Below are positions 51,460 to 61,480 of a DNA stretch of 64,000 nt, in pieces. The DNA comes from Diospyros lotus (Eukaryota; Streptophyta; Magnoliopsida; Ericales; Ebenaceae), in NCBI RefSeq assembly GCF_014633365.1, contig NC_068351.1, positions 11,972,907-12,036,906 on the forward strand, written 5' to 3'. Position 1 is the stretch's first letter; each line of letters opens with the position of its first letter. The notes under the pieces were generated by a model, which had not been told where the DNA came from, searched no databases, and was given only the letters and a program-made list of their open reading frames with translations. The position numbers and the translations under genes are program-made.

Positions 51460-54400
51460 AACAGAGGGGACAGGGATAGAAAACAAAATATCCACAATCC
51501 AGTTTATGTCTTTGACTTGGAAACAAGAACATATCAAGCCTAATCTTACTGAGTGGGTTTGCCTACATGAATTTTAACTTGCTATTAATCTCTATTTATG
51601 GTCATATCTTCTGTAAGGATTTTGTAACTCACATCATACTTTAGTGTTTCCATCCAAAGTTTTTTGTGTGCTAGCACGTGCACACCTTCCTCTACCTCTT
51701 TTGCTAAAAATTTGTTTCATTACCTCCACTCTCCTCATAAGAGCCTTTGTTTGTCTTCTTTTTACATGACTAAACTATCTTAATTGTGTCACATGTGTCT
51801 TATTTTCAATAGAAGCCACTCTGACCTTTCTATAAATGACCTCATTTTTAGTTCTATCTTTTCTTGTATGGCCACAAATCTATCGTAACATCTCATTTCC
51901 ATTACACTCATATTTTGCATATGCTGGTGCTTTTTTGCCCAATATTTTGTGCCATGCAACCAAGCTGGTCTTGTCTCCATCTTATAAGACTTTCTTTTTA
52001 GCTTCAACAAAATTTTATTATCCCTTAAAATGCTGGACACATTTTTCCATTTTAACAATTTTGCCTTAATTCTATGCATAACATCCTCATTAATCTCTCC
52101 ATCTTTTTGGATGATTGATCCAAGGTATCTAAACTAATCTTCTCTTGAGATGACTTGATCTTCAAGCTTCACCCTAACATCATCCACACCTAGTCTTTAC
52201 TGAACTGTCTAAACTTACATTCCATATATTCACACCTTCTTTTGTCTCATCTACCAAGACAATGCCATGTGCAAATAACATGAACCATGACACCTCTACC
52301 TGGATATGTTTAGTGAGTTCATCTATTACTACTACCGCAAAGAGATGAGTACTTTATGTTAATCCTTGATGTAATCTAATTGTAAATTGCAAAGGCCTTA
52401 GTATCTCATCTGCATGTTCAGATATGTGAATCTACTCTCTATATTTAAGCAATTCGGACTCATTTTTTCCCTAAAAACCCCACAAGACTTTGCTAGGGAC
52501 TTTGCCTTAAACGTTTTCTAAATCTAGGAATACCACAAGTAATTCCTTTTCTTTATCTCTATCTTTCCATCAGCTACCTCGGCAAGTATATAGCTCCTAT
52601 TACTAGTCTACCAAGCATGAACCAATTTGGTTTTCAGATGCCTTTTTTTCTCTTTTTAACCTACTCAATCACTTGTTAGGACCCTAGTCTTAACTGATGT
52701 TTTCTTAGAAGATAGAACTATCAATTGATGGAGAAATAGCAAGAATTAAGGGGGAAACTAGAGAGAACAATAGGGAGAGAACAAACTAAAATTAGGGAGA
52801 ACCAATAGAAATGAGGGGAAAAAATAGACATAACTTGTGGGAGAGCAGAGAGAATTCAATAATCTTTTGATACTCCATAAATAATCCCGAGCAACGTTGG
52901 TATAGTTTTATATAAAAGCTATCCCAAACTCTGCAAGGCAGTTACCACTACTAGTAACTGCTCCTAAATCACTCCACTACCTTCCCACTATTCCATAACT
53001 ATAATTTCTAGAACATAATTGTAAATAACCACTAAATAAATATATAACAACTGAAAAATAAAATAAGAAAATATCTTCCTAATTCTTGGGGTTTTGACAT
53101 CACTCTGTTGTTTTAGACTCACTAGTTTAGGCAGATTTAAATGAACAATTCTCTCTCAAATACGTTTCCCACTCTCGGATTAACAAAAATAAATATTAAC
53201 GATAATATAAAGTAAAGAATTCATAAAACTTAAACAAAAACTAGAAAACCAAATCACAAGAAACCGAAATTTATCCTTCGGATTGCAAGTATTACAACCC
53301 TACATCCAATAGTAAAACACCCCATGAGCAGTCTTCTTTATTCCAACCAATTGATCAATACAACAGCAAGTTCCCTCCCTACTATTCTTGAGTACCACAC
53401 AACCCTCGTTCCCCAAAATTACAAAGCTATCTTTCTTTAGCCTTTCTCTCAGAACGATCACAACACTTGTTTCAATAGAAAATGAGAACAAAATTGCATC
53501 CCAACTGGCTACCCCTCGCCCTCTATTTATAACAAGTGCGGACATACCAATGAAACTAATCAAAATTTAGATAATTCCGGTTTGACCTCCAAACTTACAT
53601 TAATTACATTTAGGGTATAATTTCTAACCGCCTATCTAAACCAATCTTAGTTGCTTTATGCCACTGCCTTCACTGATCTTCTAGGTTAACTCGAAAGGCA
53701 AACATATCAATACACTCTCTTCCAAAGTTTCATGTGTCTCTCATGAGCTTAATTCCTCTATAACTTCCACAACTTTGAACGTCTCCCTTGTTCTTATAAG
53801 TAGGCACAAGAGTGCTTCTTCCCTATTCATTAGGCATCCTCTTCATTTTAAGGATCACATCAAATAATTTGGTTAACAAGAAAATGCCTTTTTCTCTCAT
53901 GCATTTCCATGTTTGTACAAAAGATGTTACCCTATCCAACTGCTTTACCTTTCTTCATCTTTTTTATGGCTTGCTTTACTTCTTTTGGAAAAATACATAA
54001 ATAAAACATATAATTTCTACCTTTCTCAGAACTATCAAGATGTCCCAATGTAATATTTGTTTCTCCACTTTCATTGGATAGCTTCAAAAAATACTCCTTC
54101 CATTACTCCTTTGTCGCCCCTTCCTTTACCAATGGTCTTCTTCTTTTATAAATTTGACCATGATAACAAAAAGGATAAAGTGCCTATCTTACATAGAGCT
54201 CAACTGAAAATTTGCTACTGAAGTTGGCATATCCACATAGGCATCCTTGCTATCTCTGATCTAGCTCACTAAGGTTATAAAATCATCTCTTCCAGGATTT
54301 TTATCTGCTTATTACCTGAGATTTCTTTTCTCTGCTTCCAGTGGGTATCATTTAGCCCTTTTGATATTTTATTGATTGATTCAGTTCCTCTAACATGCTT

Positions 54401-57400
54401 TAACCGGAAGCAAAAAACCTCACGCTTTCAGGCTTTTTTTTTTTTTTTGGCCAACTGGAAGTGATGAGTAGGTTGCTCTTTTGTGACTAGAAGGTCATAG
54501 GTTCAAGTTATGGAAACAAGCTAAGCAAGGGTAAAAGTTGCATTATCAAATGAACCCTTTTTGTTGATGTTGAATTGATTCATGGAACATTTAGTGGTAA
54601 AATAGTGGAGCCATTATTGATATTTAAACATGCTTGTCCACTATGGACGTAAATGTGCTTTATTATTTGCTTAATTATTGAGGTTGGTTGCCCAACTAGA
54701 ACTGCAACGGCAGTCTTCTGGGCTACACAAGTGCTACTAAAGCCTGAATTGATTTGAAAAGGTATGGTCCATTTGCCACCTGTAATAAGCACTATCATCC
54801 TTTCTCAGCCTCAAACATCTTTTTCTAGCTTTTCTTTTATTTATATTCTTTGTTAGGCAGTTTCTTCTTATTTCAACTGATCATGTTTGCAGAACTCTAG
54901 TCAAGAGGTTCTAGTCCAAAGCTTTCAGCTAGCATTTTCACTGCGAAGCATTTCTCTCGCAGCAGGAGGTTAGTAACCCAACTCACAATCTACCCCATAT
55001 TTGGTGGTTCTTTAGCTCCCCTTATTTTTATATATTCTTTTCTTAACTTTGGTAGATGGGGATTTGTTTTGAGGTCTATGAAATTTCTAGTATTTATAAC
55101 AACATGAATTTGTAAGAGACATAGGCAGAATCTACTGTCTTTTCTACTATCAATTGACCATGTGATGGAACATGACCATATCAATTTTCATTCGCTCTCA
55201 TCTCATGAAACTTTTCCATTTGAAGATAGTGTTGTAACTTTATCTCATTATTCCCTCACTAGAGGGTTGCATCAAGAAAGGCATCCAGCCTAAAATTTTG
55301 TCAGATTGTTCTTATGCATGGATTCATGTTGTCAATGTGACTTTTAGAAGTCAATTGATATTATGAATGTCATGCCTCTGACCCTAACTTGGTTAGTATA
55401 AGGTGCAATTGATGATGATGATTGATTTTGTTTATAAGTAATTTTTGCAGCTGAAAAGTAGAAAAAGTGAAGGAGTTTCTGCTACTTCTATATAAGGATT
55501 GGTGCCCTTTAGGAGTTTCTTCTATTCTATATCAGGGATGCTACTTGCATCAAGTTTTAGTAAGTCACGTCAGATGTTTCTGGACAAGCTGCAATCATGG
55601 ATATCTTATTAGCTTGTCTGTTAATAACATCTTGCATAATTGCATCAATATTGAAGTCCATTGACTTTTTCCCATTAAATGATGCCGAACCAAGGGACAA
55701 GATAAAATTGACAGGAGAAGAAAGAGAAGAGGAAGAAGGAGAAAATACGCGAGAGGAGAGATAGGAGATGAGAAGAAGAAATAGAGAAAGAGAAGCAGAG
55801 ATACCAACGAGAGGAGGAGAGAATCCAAAATTCTGTATATTGAATATGAATCAAACGTTGAGTGTTCCTATTGATTCTTCTCCTATTTATACAGAAAAAA
55901 ATATAATCCCTCTAGAATTATCTGAAAATAAAGATATAAATATATATATATATATAAACTAAATCTTTCTTTTTCTCAGATATAAAATAAGCCTATTCTG
56001 GTCTTAGGATTCTTCCTTTTCTCCCTCAATATGTCTTCGTTCCTTGATCCTATCACATAGATAGCAACACTTACAGGCAGTGAAGAAGACTAGAACCTTG
56101 CCCAATAGAATGGTTCAAGATCCATGCAATTTTGCAGTGGTCACTAAGACAGGATGCATCCAATATGTCATTATCTGGATGTCCAATACAGAATACTAAT
56201 TTTGGTTGAGGCTGTTAAGTAGAACAAGCACATGGTATGATTTGGTGAGTCATCTGTGTTATTGTTCGGCAAATGTCTAACTTAACACAGCAGTCCCATT
56301 GAAGTTTCATTTCAAATCTTGCTATTATTCTACATTAGCTTCTTGTACTGAAACTTGTTCTGCGGATGGTAGCATATGCTGTAATAATGCTTCTGAGCAA
56401 TTAGAGTATTGAGGCACTAATCCAGATGTTTTAATGAAGTTATTGAACTCTACTTCTACTTCATTTTTATCTTCCTTTTGTTGTCATCAAATATCATACA
56501 GTGACATGATTTCGATCAAATTCATTGTCTGATAATGATTTAGATCAACTTAACGTGAGATCTTGATGTAGCTTCAAAAATCAAGGCCTTGCATGAAATA
56601 CATGGATCAGCAGCACTAGTAGGAGAAGAAAATTGTCCCAGCTATGTAGATGCAGTAGAAATCAGACAGAAAACAAGAAACACAGTGGCATGGGGACCAA
56701 AGAAGAGGAAAGAAGAAGGAATCCAACAGGTCAGAGAGAGAGAGAGAGAGAGGAATCTCAGATCATCCCAGAGAAAGGTAGCAGAAAGGTGCAGTAGAAA
56801 GCAGACATGAAAGAAAGCATAAGAACAGAGGAATAAAGGACAAAGAAGAAAGAAGAAATACAGTGGGAGAAGAGAAGACAGGACGTGATAACAAGAAACA
56901 GAGAGGGGAAAATCTGGAGAGAGCAGAGAGATCGAATCTCTCAAAGTTCCAATTACTTTGTATTTTGTGTTACATGAAATAAACCATACCTATAGGTTTT
57001 TACTTCTAAAACACCAAGAACTCTTATAAAACAAGTCCTGATATATAATCAATACCACTTAAATTCTACCCTATATAACGTCATAATGAAATTAAAATAT
57101 ATCAAGATAAAATCAAGGACTCTAATCACATAAAACTAGTAACTTTATTTGTTATATAGTGGGTTCCAATCATCTTGACTACATCACCTCAACTGTGTTA
57201 AAAACTGGACATCCTCTGTTCTTTCACAGGGCCATTGCCACCATCACGTCGCAGATCCCTCTTTACCTTGGCAACTTCCATGCTCATCTTTTCAGCAAAA
57301 GCATACAATATACTTCCTCTAATTCCATGTGTCAAAGCTGCACTTACAGATAAAACGGTAGGTGGTTCTTTGCTGATAAGGTTCCATTTCCATTTGATTT

Positions 57401-58283
57401 CCATCTGCTAAATGCTAATGTTCTCATCTACATCATCAAAGCTAACTCACATATATGCTTTTAACATGTCCTATTATTTCCCAGGTTGATCCTTTCCTGT
57501 GTTTAGTTGAAGACTGCAAGCTGCAGGCAATTGATACTGAATTTCATCATCCCAAAAATATTTATGGATCTAAGGAAGATGATAGTTCTGCTTCAAAATC
57601 TCTTCAAGATATAGAAATCACAGAGGACCAGACTAAAGAATCCTTAGCATCTGTGATTGTGACATGTTTGGATAAGTCATCCAATCTAAACCTTCAGGTA
57701 GATTTTTGCAGAAATTCTTTTCAATCATGAATCTCAAAATTATGCTGCAGATATTGTTAGTGATTTCAAAATTATTTTCTGCTGTTTCAGTTGTCCACTG
57801 TAAGAGATCAGCTGCTGAACGAATTCTTACCTGATGATACATGTCCTCTTGGAGCCCAATTCATTGACATTCCACGACTGGTGTACCAGTCTAATTCAGA
57901 TTATCATAATTCTGTGGATGAGGTAATTATTGCAACTAAGGCTTTCTCTCCAACTACTTGAGTTTGGGATCCTCAGTTCTGCACTATTGATGGCCATACA
58001 CTCAGTAAACACAATATCTTCTATTTCTTCATTGTCTGCATTCAATTTAGTCTTGATCACCCTTGTCTCTAACATTGCCCTTTGGATAGACTTTTCTTAA
58101 CCGGGAAATTTATTGGTCTTTGTTGTACATGTCTGAACCATCTAGACCAAGTGTCTCTTATTTTGGACGTGCTACACCTATTAGTTCGAGGAATTATTTA
58201 TATTGGAAAAAAAAAAAGGCTAGGATGAATTTTGAAGGGCTAAATAAATTTCTTGAGTGTTTCTTTTCTTTTCTATACTCTTT

Positions 58284-58314
<31 letters not shown>

Positions 58315-59055
58315 TTGTTTTGGGGGGAAGAATTAGTTCTCTTTGTAAATACTGAAAGGCTTAGAAGGCTCAACTAGAACTTTTTTCAATTTTGAGGTGG
58401 GGTGTGAAGGTGCTCGCCACCCCTTTCTCTGTCTTTGAACTTAGGCATTGAAATCGAACTTTTGGCCTTAAAAATCTTATTACCTCTGCACTACATTTGG
58501 TGCTTTTCTAAACTGCTTCCACATATTTAGCTTTAATCTTACTTATCACAAACCTTATTGATTCTGAGCTACTATTCAAAATTTTACTTAGCATTGATCC
58601 TTTTGTATTTCATTCATTAAGACAACATCATTAGAAAATACTAAATGCTCTGTGGTATTTCATCTTCTACATCTCTGGCGAATGCATTCTTGTACATAAA
58701 GATAAGGGCTTAACATAGACCCTTGATGTAAATCTGCACTAATAGGATAAGCAGCACTTTGCCTAAGACTGGTCTTCCTATGGTCATAGCTACATTACAA
58801 ATATATTGCATCATTTCAAAATACCCATCCTTGATATCTTTTATCAAATCTCTAAAAACCTTTGTACTAGGTAACCCGTTGAAATTGCCTCTTGAGTTTC
58901 ATTATTCTTTTTTTATTTTTCCAAATCTGCAGGCTGATCCAAATTTTGCAGTAGATCCTGATATCCCAAGTTTACTTGCAAATCAAGCTGAGGATAATCC
59001 AGAGCTGGACATAGAAGCCTCTGATCTCTTGAGTGTCAATCAACTTCTAGAATCA
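22353..59055 (+). CDS. SRL2: EFR3-like / SEMI-ROLLED LEAF 2 protein, 16 exons visible, 3' end outside the window
   Basis: Visible coding exons are 22353-22490, 23964-24038, 40910-41025, 43209-43323, 43465-43593, 47058-47105, 48747-48934, 49028-49224, 49339-49631, 49845-50423, 50885-51034, 54893-54968, 57230-57357, 57485-57697, 57791-57922 and 58933-59055. All have GT..AG borders and compatible phases and total 2700 nt, exactly 900 codons without a stop. The N-terminus has cysteines C16, C20 and C23, like the acylated membrane-targeting patch of EFR3 proteins, then a basic [13 protein letters not shown] and the ARM/HEAT-type helical body ([39 protein letters not shown]). Exon 7 carries an acidic, Ser-rich loop. 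In plants these proteins (EFOP/SRL2) are plasma-membrane scaffolds for the PI4K-alpha complex; rice SRL2 affects leaf rolling. Family members run about 1000 residues, so roughly 100 C-terminal residues are missing here. The next exon was not found in 59056-64000. Introns 2, 5, 6 and 11 are very large because of transposons. Confidence 0.93.
22491..23963 (+). other. EFR3-like intron 1
   Basis: CAG|GTTAGT donor and TTTTGTAG|GAA acceptor. It holds long minus-strand open frames (22845-23219 and 23063-23479), the second rich in Ser and Pro, with no recognised domain. They may be chance frames in purine-rich DNA or a decayed repeat. Confidence 0.7.
25801..26947 (+). mobile_element. LTR-derived insertion nested in the copia element
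   Basis: The copia reading is interrupted between 25800 and 26948. The insert begins TGTTAGAG and ends TATAACA, flanked by CCCTG (25796-25800) and CCCTA (26948-26952), a likely decayed target duplication. A sub-block 25801-26391 itself has TGTTAG..CTAACA ends and a TATAAATA box (about 25999), like a complete LTR of 591 bp. The rest (to 26947) contains a second TATAAATA (near 26550) and shares the phrase GAACCAGGATAA. This may be a mini-retrotransposon with diverged LTRs or two solo LTRs. No coding capacity is seen. Confidence 0.55.
27906..31700 (+). mobile_element. Defective Ty3/gypsy element nested in the copia element, with pol deletion
   Basis: The 5' LTR runs from TGTAAACC (27906) to TTTGCA (28511), and the primer-binding site TGGTATCAGAG is at 28518-28528. 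Gag starts at ATG 28549 ([14 protein letters not shown]) with several stops. A zinc knuckle [14 protein letters not shown] (near 29551) has lost its last Cys to Tyr. A protease-like [12 protein letters not shown] (near 30070), a reverse-transcriptase start with [20 protein letters not shown] (30581), DLKSGYHQI and [17 protein letters not shown] follow. After TFKRFIN the frame passes directly into the integrase zinc region ([20 protein letters not shown], about 30856), so the YxDD box and RNase H are deleted. The integrase core ([13 protein letters not shown], near 31257) and C-terminal region follow. The 3' LTR is absent or lost. Confidence 0.85.
31775..31960 (+). repeat. LTR-like fragment with TATA box
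   Basis: A TGTAACGGTAACCGCC start is followed by GTCTATAAATAGAGGG (near 31868). This pattern resembles the LTR-like unit at 25801-26391, but it ends without clear TG..CA borders. It probably belongs to another LTR insertion at the junction between the gypsy and the resumed copia sequence. Confidence 0.45.
36552..38804 (-). mobile_element. 5'-truncated non-LTR retrotransposon (LINE), minus strand, with 17-bp TSD
   Basis: The element is bounded by a 17-bp direct repeat GATAGGGACAAATAGCT (36535-36551 and 38805-38821). On the + strand it begins with a T tract (the poly(A) tail of a minus-strand insertion). Minus-strand frames give the C-terminal part of a plant L1-type reverse transcriptase and zf-RVT region: [20 protein letters not shown] (near 38780) and [17 protein letters not shown] (near 38610). 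Also present are a [13 protein letters not shown] segment (38429-38088) and, further 3', a segment compatible with zf-RVT. Upstream endonuclease and most of the RT are missing. Excluding the Cassandra insertion it is about 1.6 kb. A C23 run (36634-36656) sits near its 3' end. Confidence 0.88.
36817..37454 (+). mobile_element. Cassandra-type TRIM with 5S-rRNA-like LTRs
   Basis: Two LTRs, 36817-37041 (225 bp) and 37229-37454 (226 bp), share TGTAATA..CCC starts and TGCA/TACA ends. The 638-bp element is flanked by the identical CAAGC (36812-36816 and 37455-37459). A primer-binding site TGGTATCAGAGC is at 37044-37055 and a polypurine tract AAGGGGGGGAGAA at 37216-37228, with only about 190 bp between the LTRs. 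Each LTR contains GGTTAAGCGTGCTT and, about 25-30 bp on, GGGTGAC(C/T)CCCTGGGAAG, which match the internal promoter (box A and box C) of plant 5S rRNA. That feature defines the Cassandra family. It sits inside the LINE, so it is younger. No coding capacity. Confidence 0.95.
38822..40594. other. Unassigned intronic DNA
   Basis: No LTR ends, protein motif or exon is recognised. It probably includes the remaining, unrecognisable part of the gypsy-like element that hosts the LINE. Confidence 0.4.
40595..40635 (+). repeat. Compound (CT)n(CA)n microsatellite
   Basis: About 11 CT units pass directly into about 10 CA units, close to the third coding exon of the EFR3-like gene but inside intron 2. Confidence 0.95.
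41026..43208 (+). other. EFR3-like intron 3
   Basis: The donor AT|GTGAGT splits a Met codon completed by G at the acceptor ACAG|GCC. The 2.2 kb shows no transposon ends I can define. Confidence 0.8.
44091..45907 (+). mobile_element. Non-autonomous LTR retrotransposon carrying a captured DA1 gene fragment
   Basis: The LTRs are 44091-44520 (430 bp) and 45502-45907 (406 bp). They begin TGTCA(T/C)GACCT and end CCTGACA, are highly similar, and differ mainly by an extra copy of about 20 bp in the first. The primer-binding site after the first LTR is weak (TAGTATTGGAGC, near 44525). A clear purine tract AAGGGGGAGGGA precedes the second LTR (45489-45500). Flanking GTGCG (44086-44090) and GCGCA (45908-45912) differ by two transitions and may be an aged target duplication. 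The internal 981 bp starts with a typical gypsy gag beginning ([20 protein letters not shown]) but no pol follows. Instead a DA1-like fragment is present, then a short acidic tail and the purine tract. Located in intron 5 of the EFR3-like gene. Confidence 0.92.
44859..45383 (+). pseudogene. Captured, intronless DA1-type (UIM-LIM) gene fragment
   Basis: One continuous frame encodes pieces of the ubiquitin receptor / peptidase family DA1. First comes a UIM-like [17 protein letters not shown] (44859-44909). A stop (TAA) replaces the expected Glu, and [13 protein letters not shown] leads straight into the LIM domain ([17 protein letters not shown], about 45008-45058). Then come [35 protein letters not shown] and [15 protein letters not shown] text, a second stop (TGA, 45294-45296) where family members have Arg, and [13 protein letters not shown] up to QEFYE (near 45383). 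The spacer between UIM and LIM is shorter than in DA1 proteins, and the expected first Cys of the second LIM-like unit is Phe (KFDVC). The HExxH peptidase part is absent. DA1 genes have introns in this region, so an intronless copy between LTRs implies capture from spliced RNA. The two stops suggest it is decaying. Confidence 0.92.
47106..48746 (+). other. EFR3-like intron 6
   Basis: AAT|GTAAGC donor and AAATAG|ATT acceptor. It has a GT/CA-rich patch near 47235-47265. No gene or defined transposon is seen. Confidence 0.75.
52674..53099 (-). mobile_element. Solo LTR with perfect TSD, related to the DA1-carrying element
   Basis: The 426-bp block reads TGTTAGGACC..GGTTTTGACA on the + strand and is flanked by TCACT on both sides (52669-52673 and 53100-53104). 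On the minus strand the order TGTCAAAACC, AGTAGTGGTAACTGC, a TTTATATAAAA box, then a pyrimidine-rich tail ending CCTAACA resembles the LTRs at 44091 and 45502. It lies within the RTE remnant, so it is younger. Confidence 0.9.
53106..53690 (-). repeat. Probable second LTR-like insertion in the RTE remnant
   Basis: The RTE reading does not resume until about 53700. The block in between, read on the minus strand, has TTATAAATAGAGGGCGAGG and later GGATGTAGGGTTGTAATAC, similar in layout to the LTR-like sequence around 26550-26780. Borders and target duplication are unclear. Confidence 0.45.
54969..57229 (+). other. EFR3-like intron 12
   Basis: The phase-1 intron has GGAG|GTTAGT and TTTCACAG|GGCC borders. 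Purine-rich blocks (55690-55830 and 56690-56940) with AG repeats look like leaders of LTRs on the minus strand, but I could not pair ends. Confidence 0.7.
57923..58932 (+). other. EFR3-like intron 15 with RTE-like fragment
   Basis: GAG|GTAATT donor and TCTGCAG|GCT acceptor. It has poly(T)-poly(G) at 58281-58314. The stretch 58610-58870 resembles the 52260-52400 part of the RTE remnant (AAGGGCTTAACATAGACCCT then TTGATGTAA), so it is probably another minus-strand LINE piece. Confidence 0.6.
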
Positions 59056-59364
59056 GTATGCTATTATCACGCCTCTTTCATTTTTCATTCTGTTCTTGCT
59101 GCAATAAGTGGGAAGGGAAGGTATAAAAGATTACTACATGAGGACATTTTTAGCCAGAAATTGTTTCTCATCTAGTTCATATCCTAGTTGATTACAGTTT
59201 ATTAGCCTAGCCTTTATAACAAATATAAACATACATGTAACAATTTTAGAAATTAAAGGCACTCACAATGATGAATATACTCGAAACCCTTCCATGACTG
59301 CTGGCAAGCTAACTTATCAGTAAACTTGATTCATTCTGAAGCAAATGATAGTTAAATTGAAGGT

Positions 59365-59769
59365 TGTCATATCCCTAGGAGGATTAGAAGGATAATATTG
59401 TGATAGGGATATAATAAAGAGGTAATATTGTAATAGGCTTATATTAGTTTGTTAGGAGATATTTGGTTGTTTGTTAGGAGCACATGGGTGCTGTTAGAAA
59501 TTAGTTAAGGAGCTAGCTAAGGCCTATAAAAAGGCCCACTGTAAGAGGAGAGGGCATGCTGATTTTGAAATTGAATTCTCAATTATCTCCCAAGATTTCT
59601 CTCTAATCTCTCTCTCTCTCTCATTCTTCTGCTATTCTCCCTCCAATCTCTCTAATTTCTCCCCCATTCTTCTTCAATTTCCCCTCTATACATTCTGTTC
59701 TTGACCTTAAATGAATCGGATCCTTCTGATTTCCATTCTAGTCCTAAGCTAAACCCTAGGACCATGACA
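59365..59769 (+). mobile_element. Solo LTR with perfect TSD
   Basis: The 405-bp block starts TGTCATATCCCTAGG and ends CCTAGGACCATGACA, with inverted ends and identical flanking AAGGT (59360-59364 and 59770-59774). It has CCTATAAAAAGGCCC as a promoter-like box (near 59524) and a long CT-rich 3' part. The layout is like the LTRs at 44091 and 52674, so it is probably a related gypsy family. Confidence 0.92.
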
Positions 59770-61480
59770 AAGGTCTTAGATAATCTTTTATCTGTTTCCT
59801 TTTTCTTAGAAAACAATTAGAAAAGTTATGAAAATTCAGATGAAAGGTTCCCTTAAATGTAAATGACATGGAGATCGCTTACCCTGCAAAATGTGGTTTT
59901 CATGATGAAGCAGTTCTGACTTTTGCTTCTGCCATATGCTTAAACTGAATGAAACCAAGTTGTTGAGGAATGTTTACAAACATGTGTATTAAAACTTTAT
60001 GCAGTTTGGTTGCTTGAACTATGAAGCAACCTACATAGTAAGACGAAGTTATAAGAAAACAACTTTAGCATTGCACTCTAGAGTCTAGTTAAGAGGTCTT
60101 TAAGAGAGATCGTTCCTCTTAAGAGGTCTTTACTCCACCATGTATATTATCGATAAGAAGTTTAAATTTATCTCCTCTGGATGTTAATATATCATGTCAT
60201 TAAATGATATCAAATTTGTCTAAAGCTGATTTTGAAGAGAGCCTAAGCATTTTCTATGGGTTGTAGCATACTAATAAGAGACGTTATGAACGTGATGAGC
60301 ATGACATCTAATAATGTTATTTTTTTCCCCTTTTTTTATATACATCTTGAGGAAATATGCTTCCCACACAATTGTCTTGGGCCCAAAAAATGTCCAAGCC
60401 CACACACTGCCTCCCAAAACAGGCTGACATCTAAATATTATCTGTGACTCTGAACTTACAAACACATTAACATTCATAAGAGGCATGTAATCTGGCTGTA
60501 TATACTTCTAGCTACCAAAACGTCATAAACAGGGAACATTAAGCCACAACTGAAAGATAGATTAGGTGATTGTCACGTTCAGTATCATCATAAGAGGGAT
60601 TGAAGCCCATTTGACCAATATGTAATACATAGTTTTTGGAATATACCTGGGACTCTGGCCTAAAAGACATAGGTACAGATAAGTTAGGACATGGACATAC
60701 TAACATGGTACTTTTCAAAACGAAGTTGCAATTAAATCTGTTGTGGTTTAGGTAAATTTTATGGGCACTCCATGTTTGTTTAAATTTACCATGTCAAGTC
60801 CTCATGGTTTGTTATGACGAAAGTTGTGTATAAATATGACCCTCCCTTGACCCTTGCAAAGCAGCGAGCCTCGTGCAGTGTGGATGCCTTTTTTAGCCCC
60901 TTTTGTCAGTCTGGAGTTTAATGATGTTAACAAACTTATCTAAACTATAATACTTCTAATCATTCCTAGAGTTTCTCTCCCTAAAATATATAGTCTATTT
61001 AGTTTCTCTCTCTATTTTATTTCTCTCTTGCCTTTCCCCCTTCAGTTTCCTCTTTTCCCTGTCTAGGTTTAGAATCGAAATTTCCTCTATATTGTCTCCC
61101 AGTTGTCTGTGAAATTCAAAGCCCCTTCAATTTCCTCTTTTCCTTGTCTAGGTTTGGCTTGCACTGGGTTTCTCTTAGCTGGATTTTGCTAGGTGTTTGA
61201 AAAGTTTCCTTGTAAATTTGAATTGCCTTATACTCTTGTTTGCAGAATTTGGGTACCAATGGCCAAAAATTTTGGGTAATTGGGATTTGCTCCTTGTTTG
61301 AATTAGTTGAAAAAGGAGAAATATGCTGAGATTGTTGTTCTCAATGCAATAAAGACATATGGGATGATGGACGGTTTTTTGATACAAGAATATTCCTAGA
61401 GATGGCTACAACATAGCAATTACCAAGAAGAATCTTTTTCACCAAATTATAATTGTTGTTACCTTAATACAACAATAAAT
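59770..61480. other. Unassigned DNA downstream of visible exon 16
   Basis: Probably EFR3-like intron 16. An imperfect duplication of TTTCCTCTTTTCC(C/T)TGTCTAG occurs near 61047 and 61131. No exon for the expected C-terminal residues is seen. Confidence 0.45.

Larger units (their letters stand above)
51780..54010 (-). mobile_element. RTE-type LINE remnant, minus strand, interrupted
   Basis: Reading the minus strand, the right part (about 54010-53700) encodes the start of a reverse transcriptase ([17 protein letters not shown], then [17 protein letters not shown] with stops between). The left part (about 52673-51790) encodes a later RT region ([16 protein letters not shown], then [20 protein letters not shown]). 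This order fits one RTE-like element cut into two by inserts at 52674-53690. Many stops and shifts show it is long dead. Ends were not defined. Confidence 0.8.
51035..54892 (+). other. EFR3-like intron 11 with LINE and solo LTR
   Basis: AAG|GTAAAT donor and TTTGCAG|AAC acceptor. It contains an AT/AG microsatellite (about 51420-51458), RTE-like LINE pieces, a solo LTR and a further LTR-like block, listed separately. Confidence 0.85.

Noticed and set aside
53300..53563. Minus-strand frame of 87 residues in intron 11
   Set aside because: It falls in an LTR-like block with promoter-like sequence and shows no protein family.
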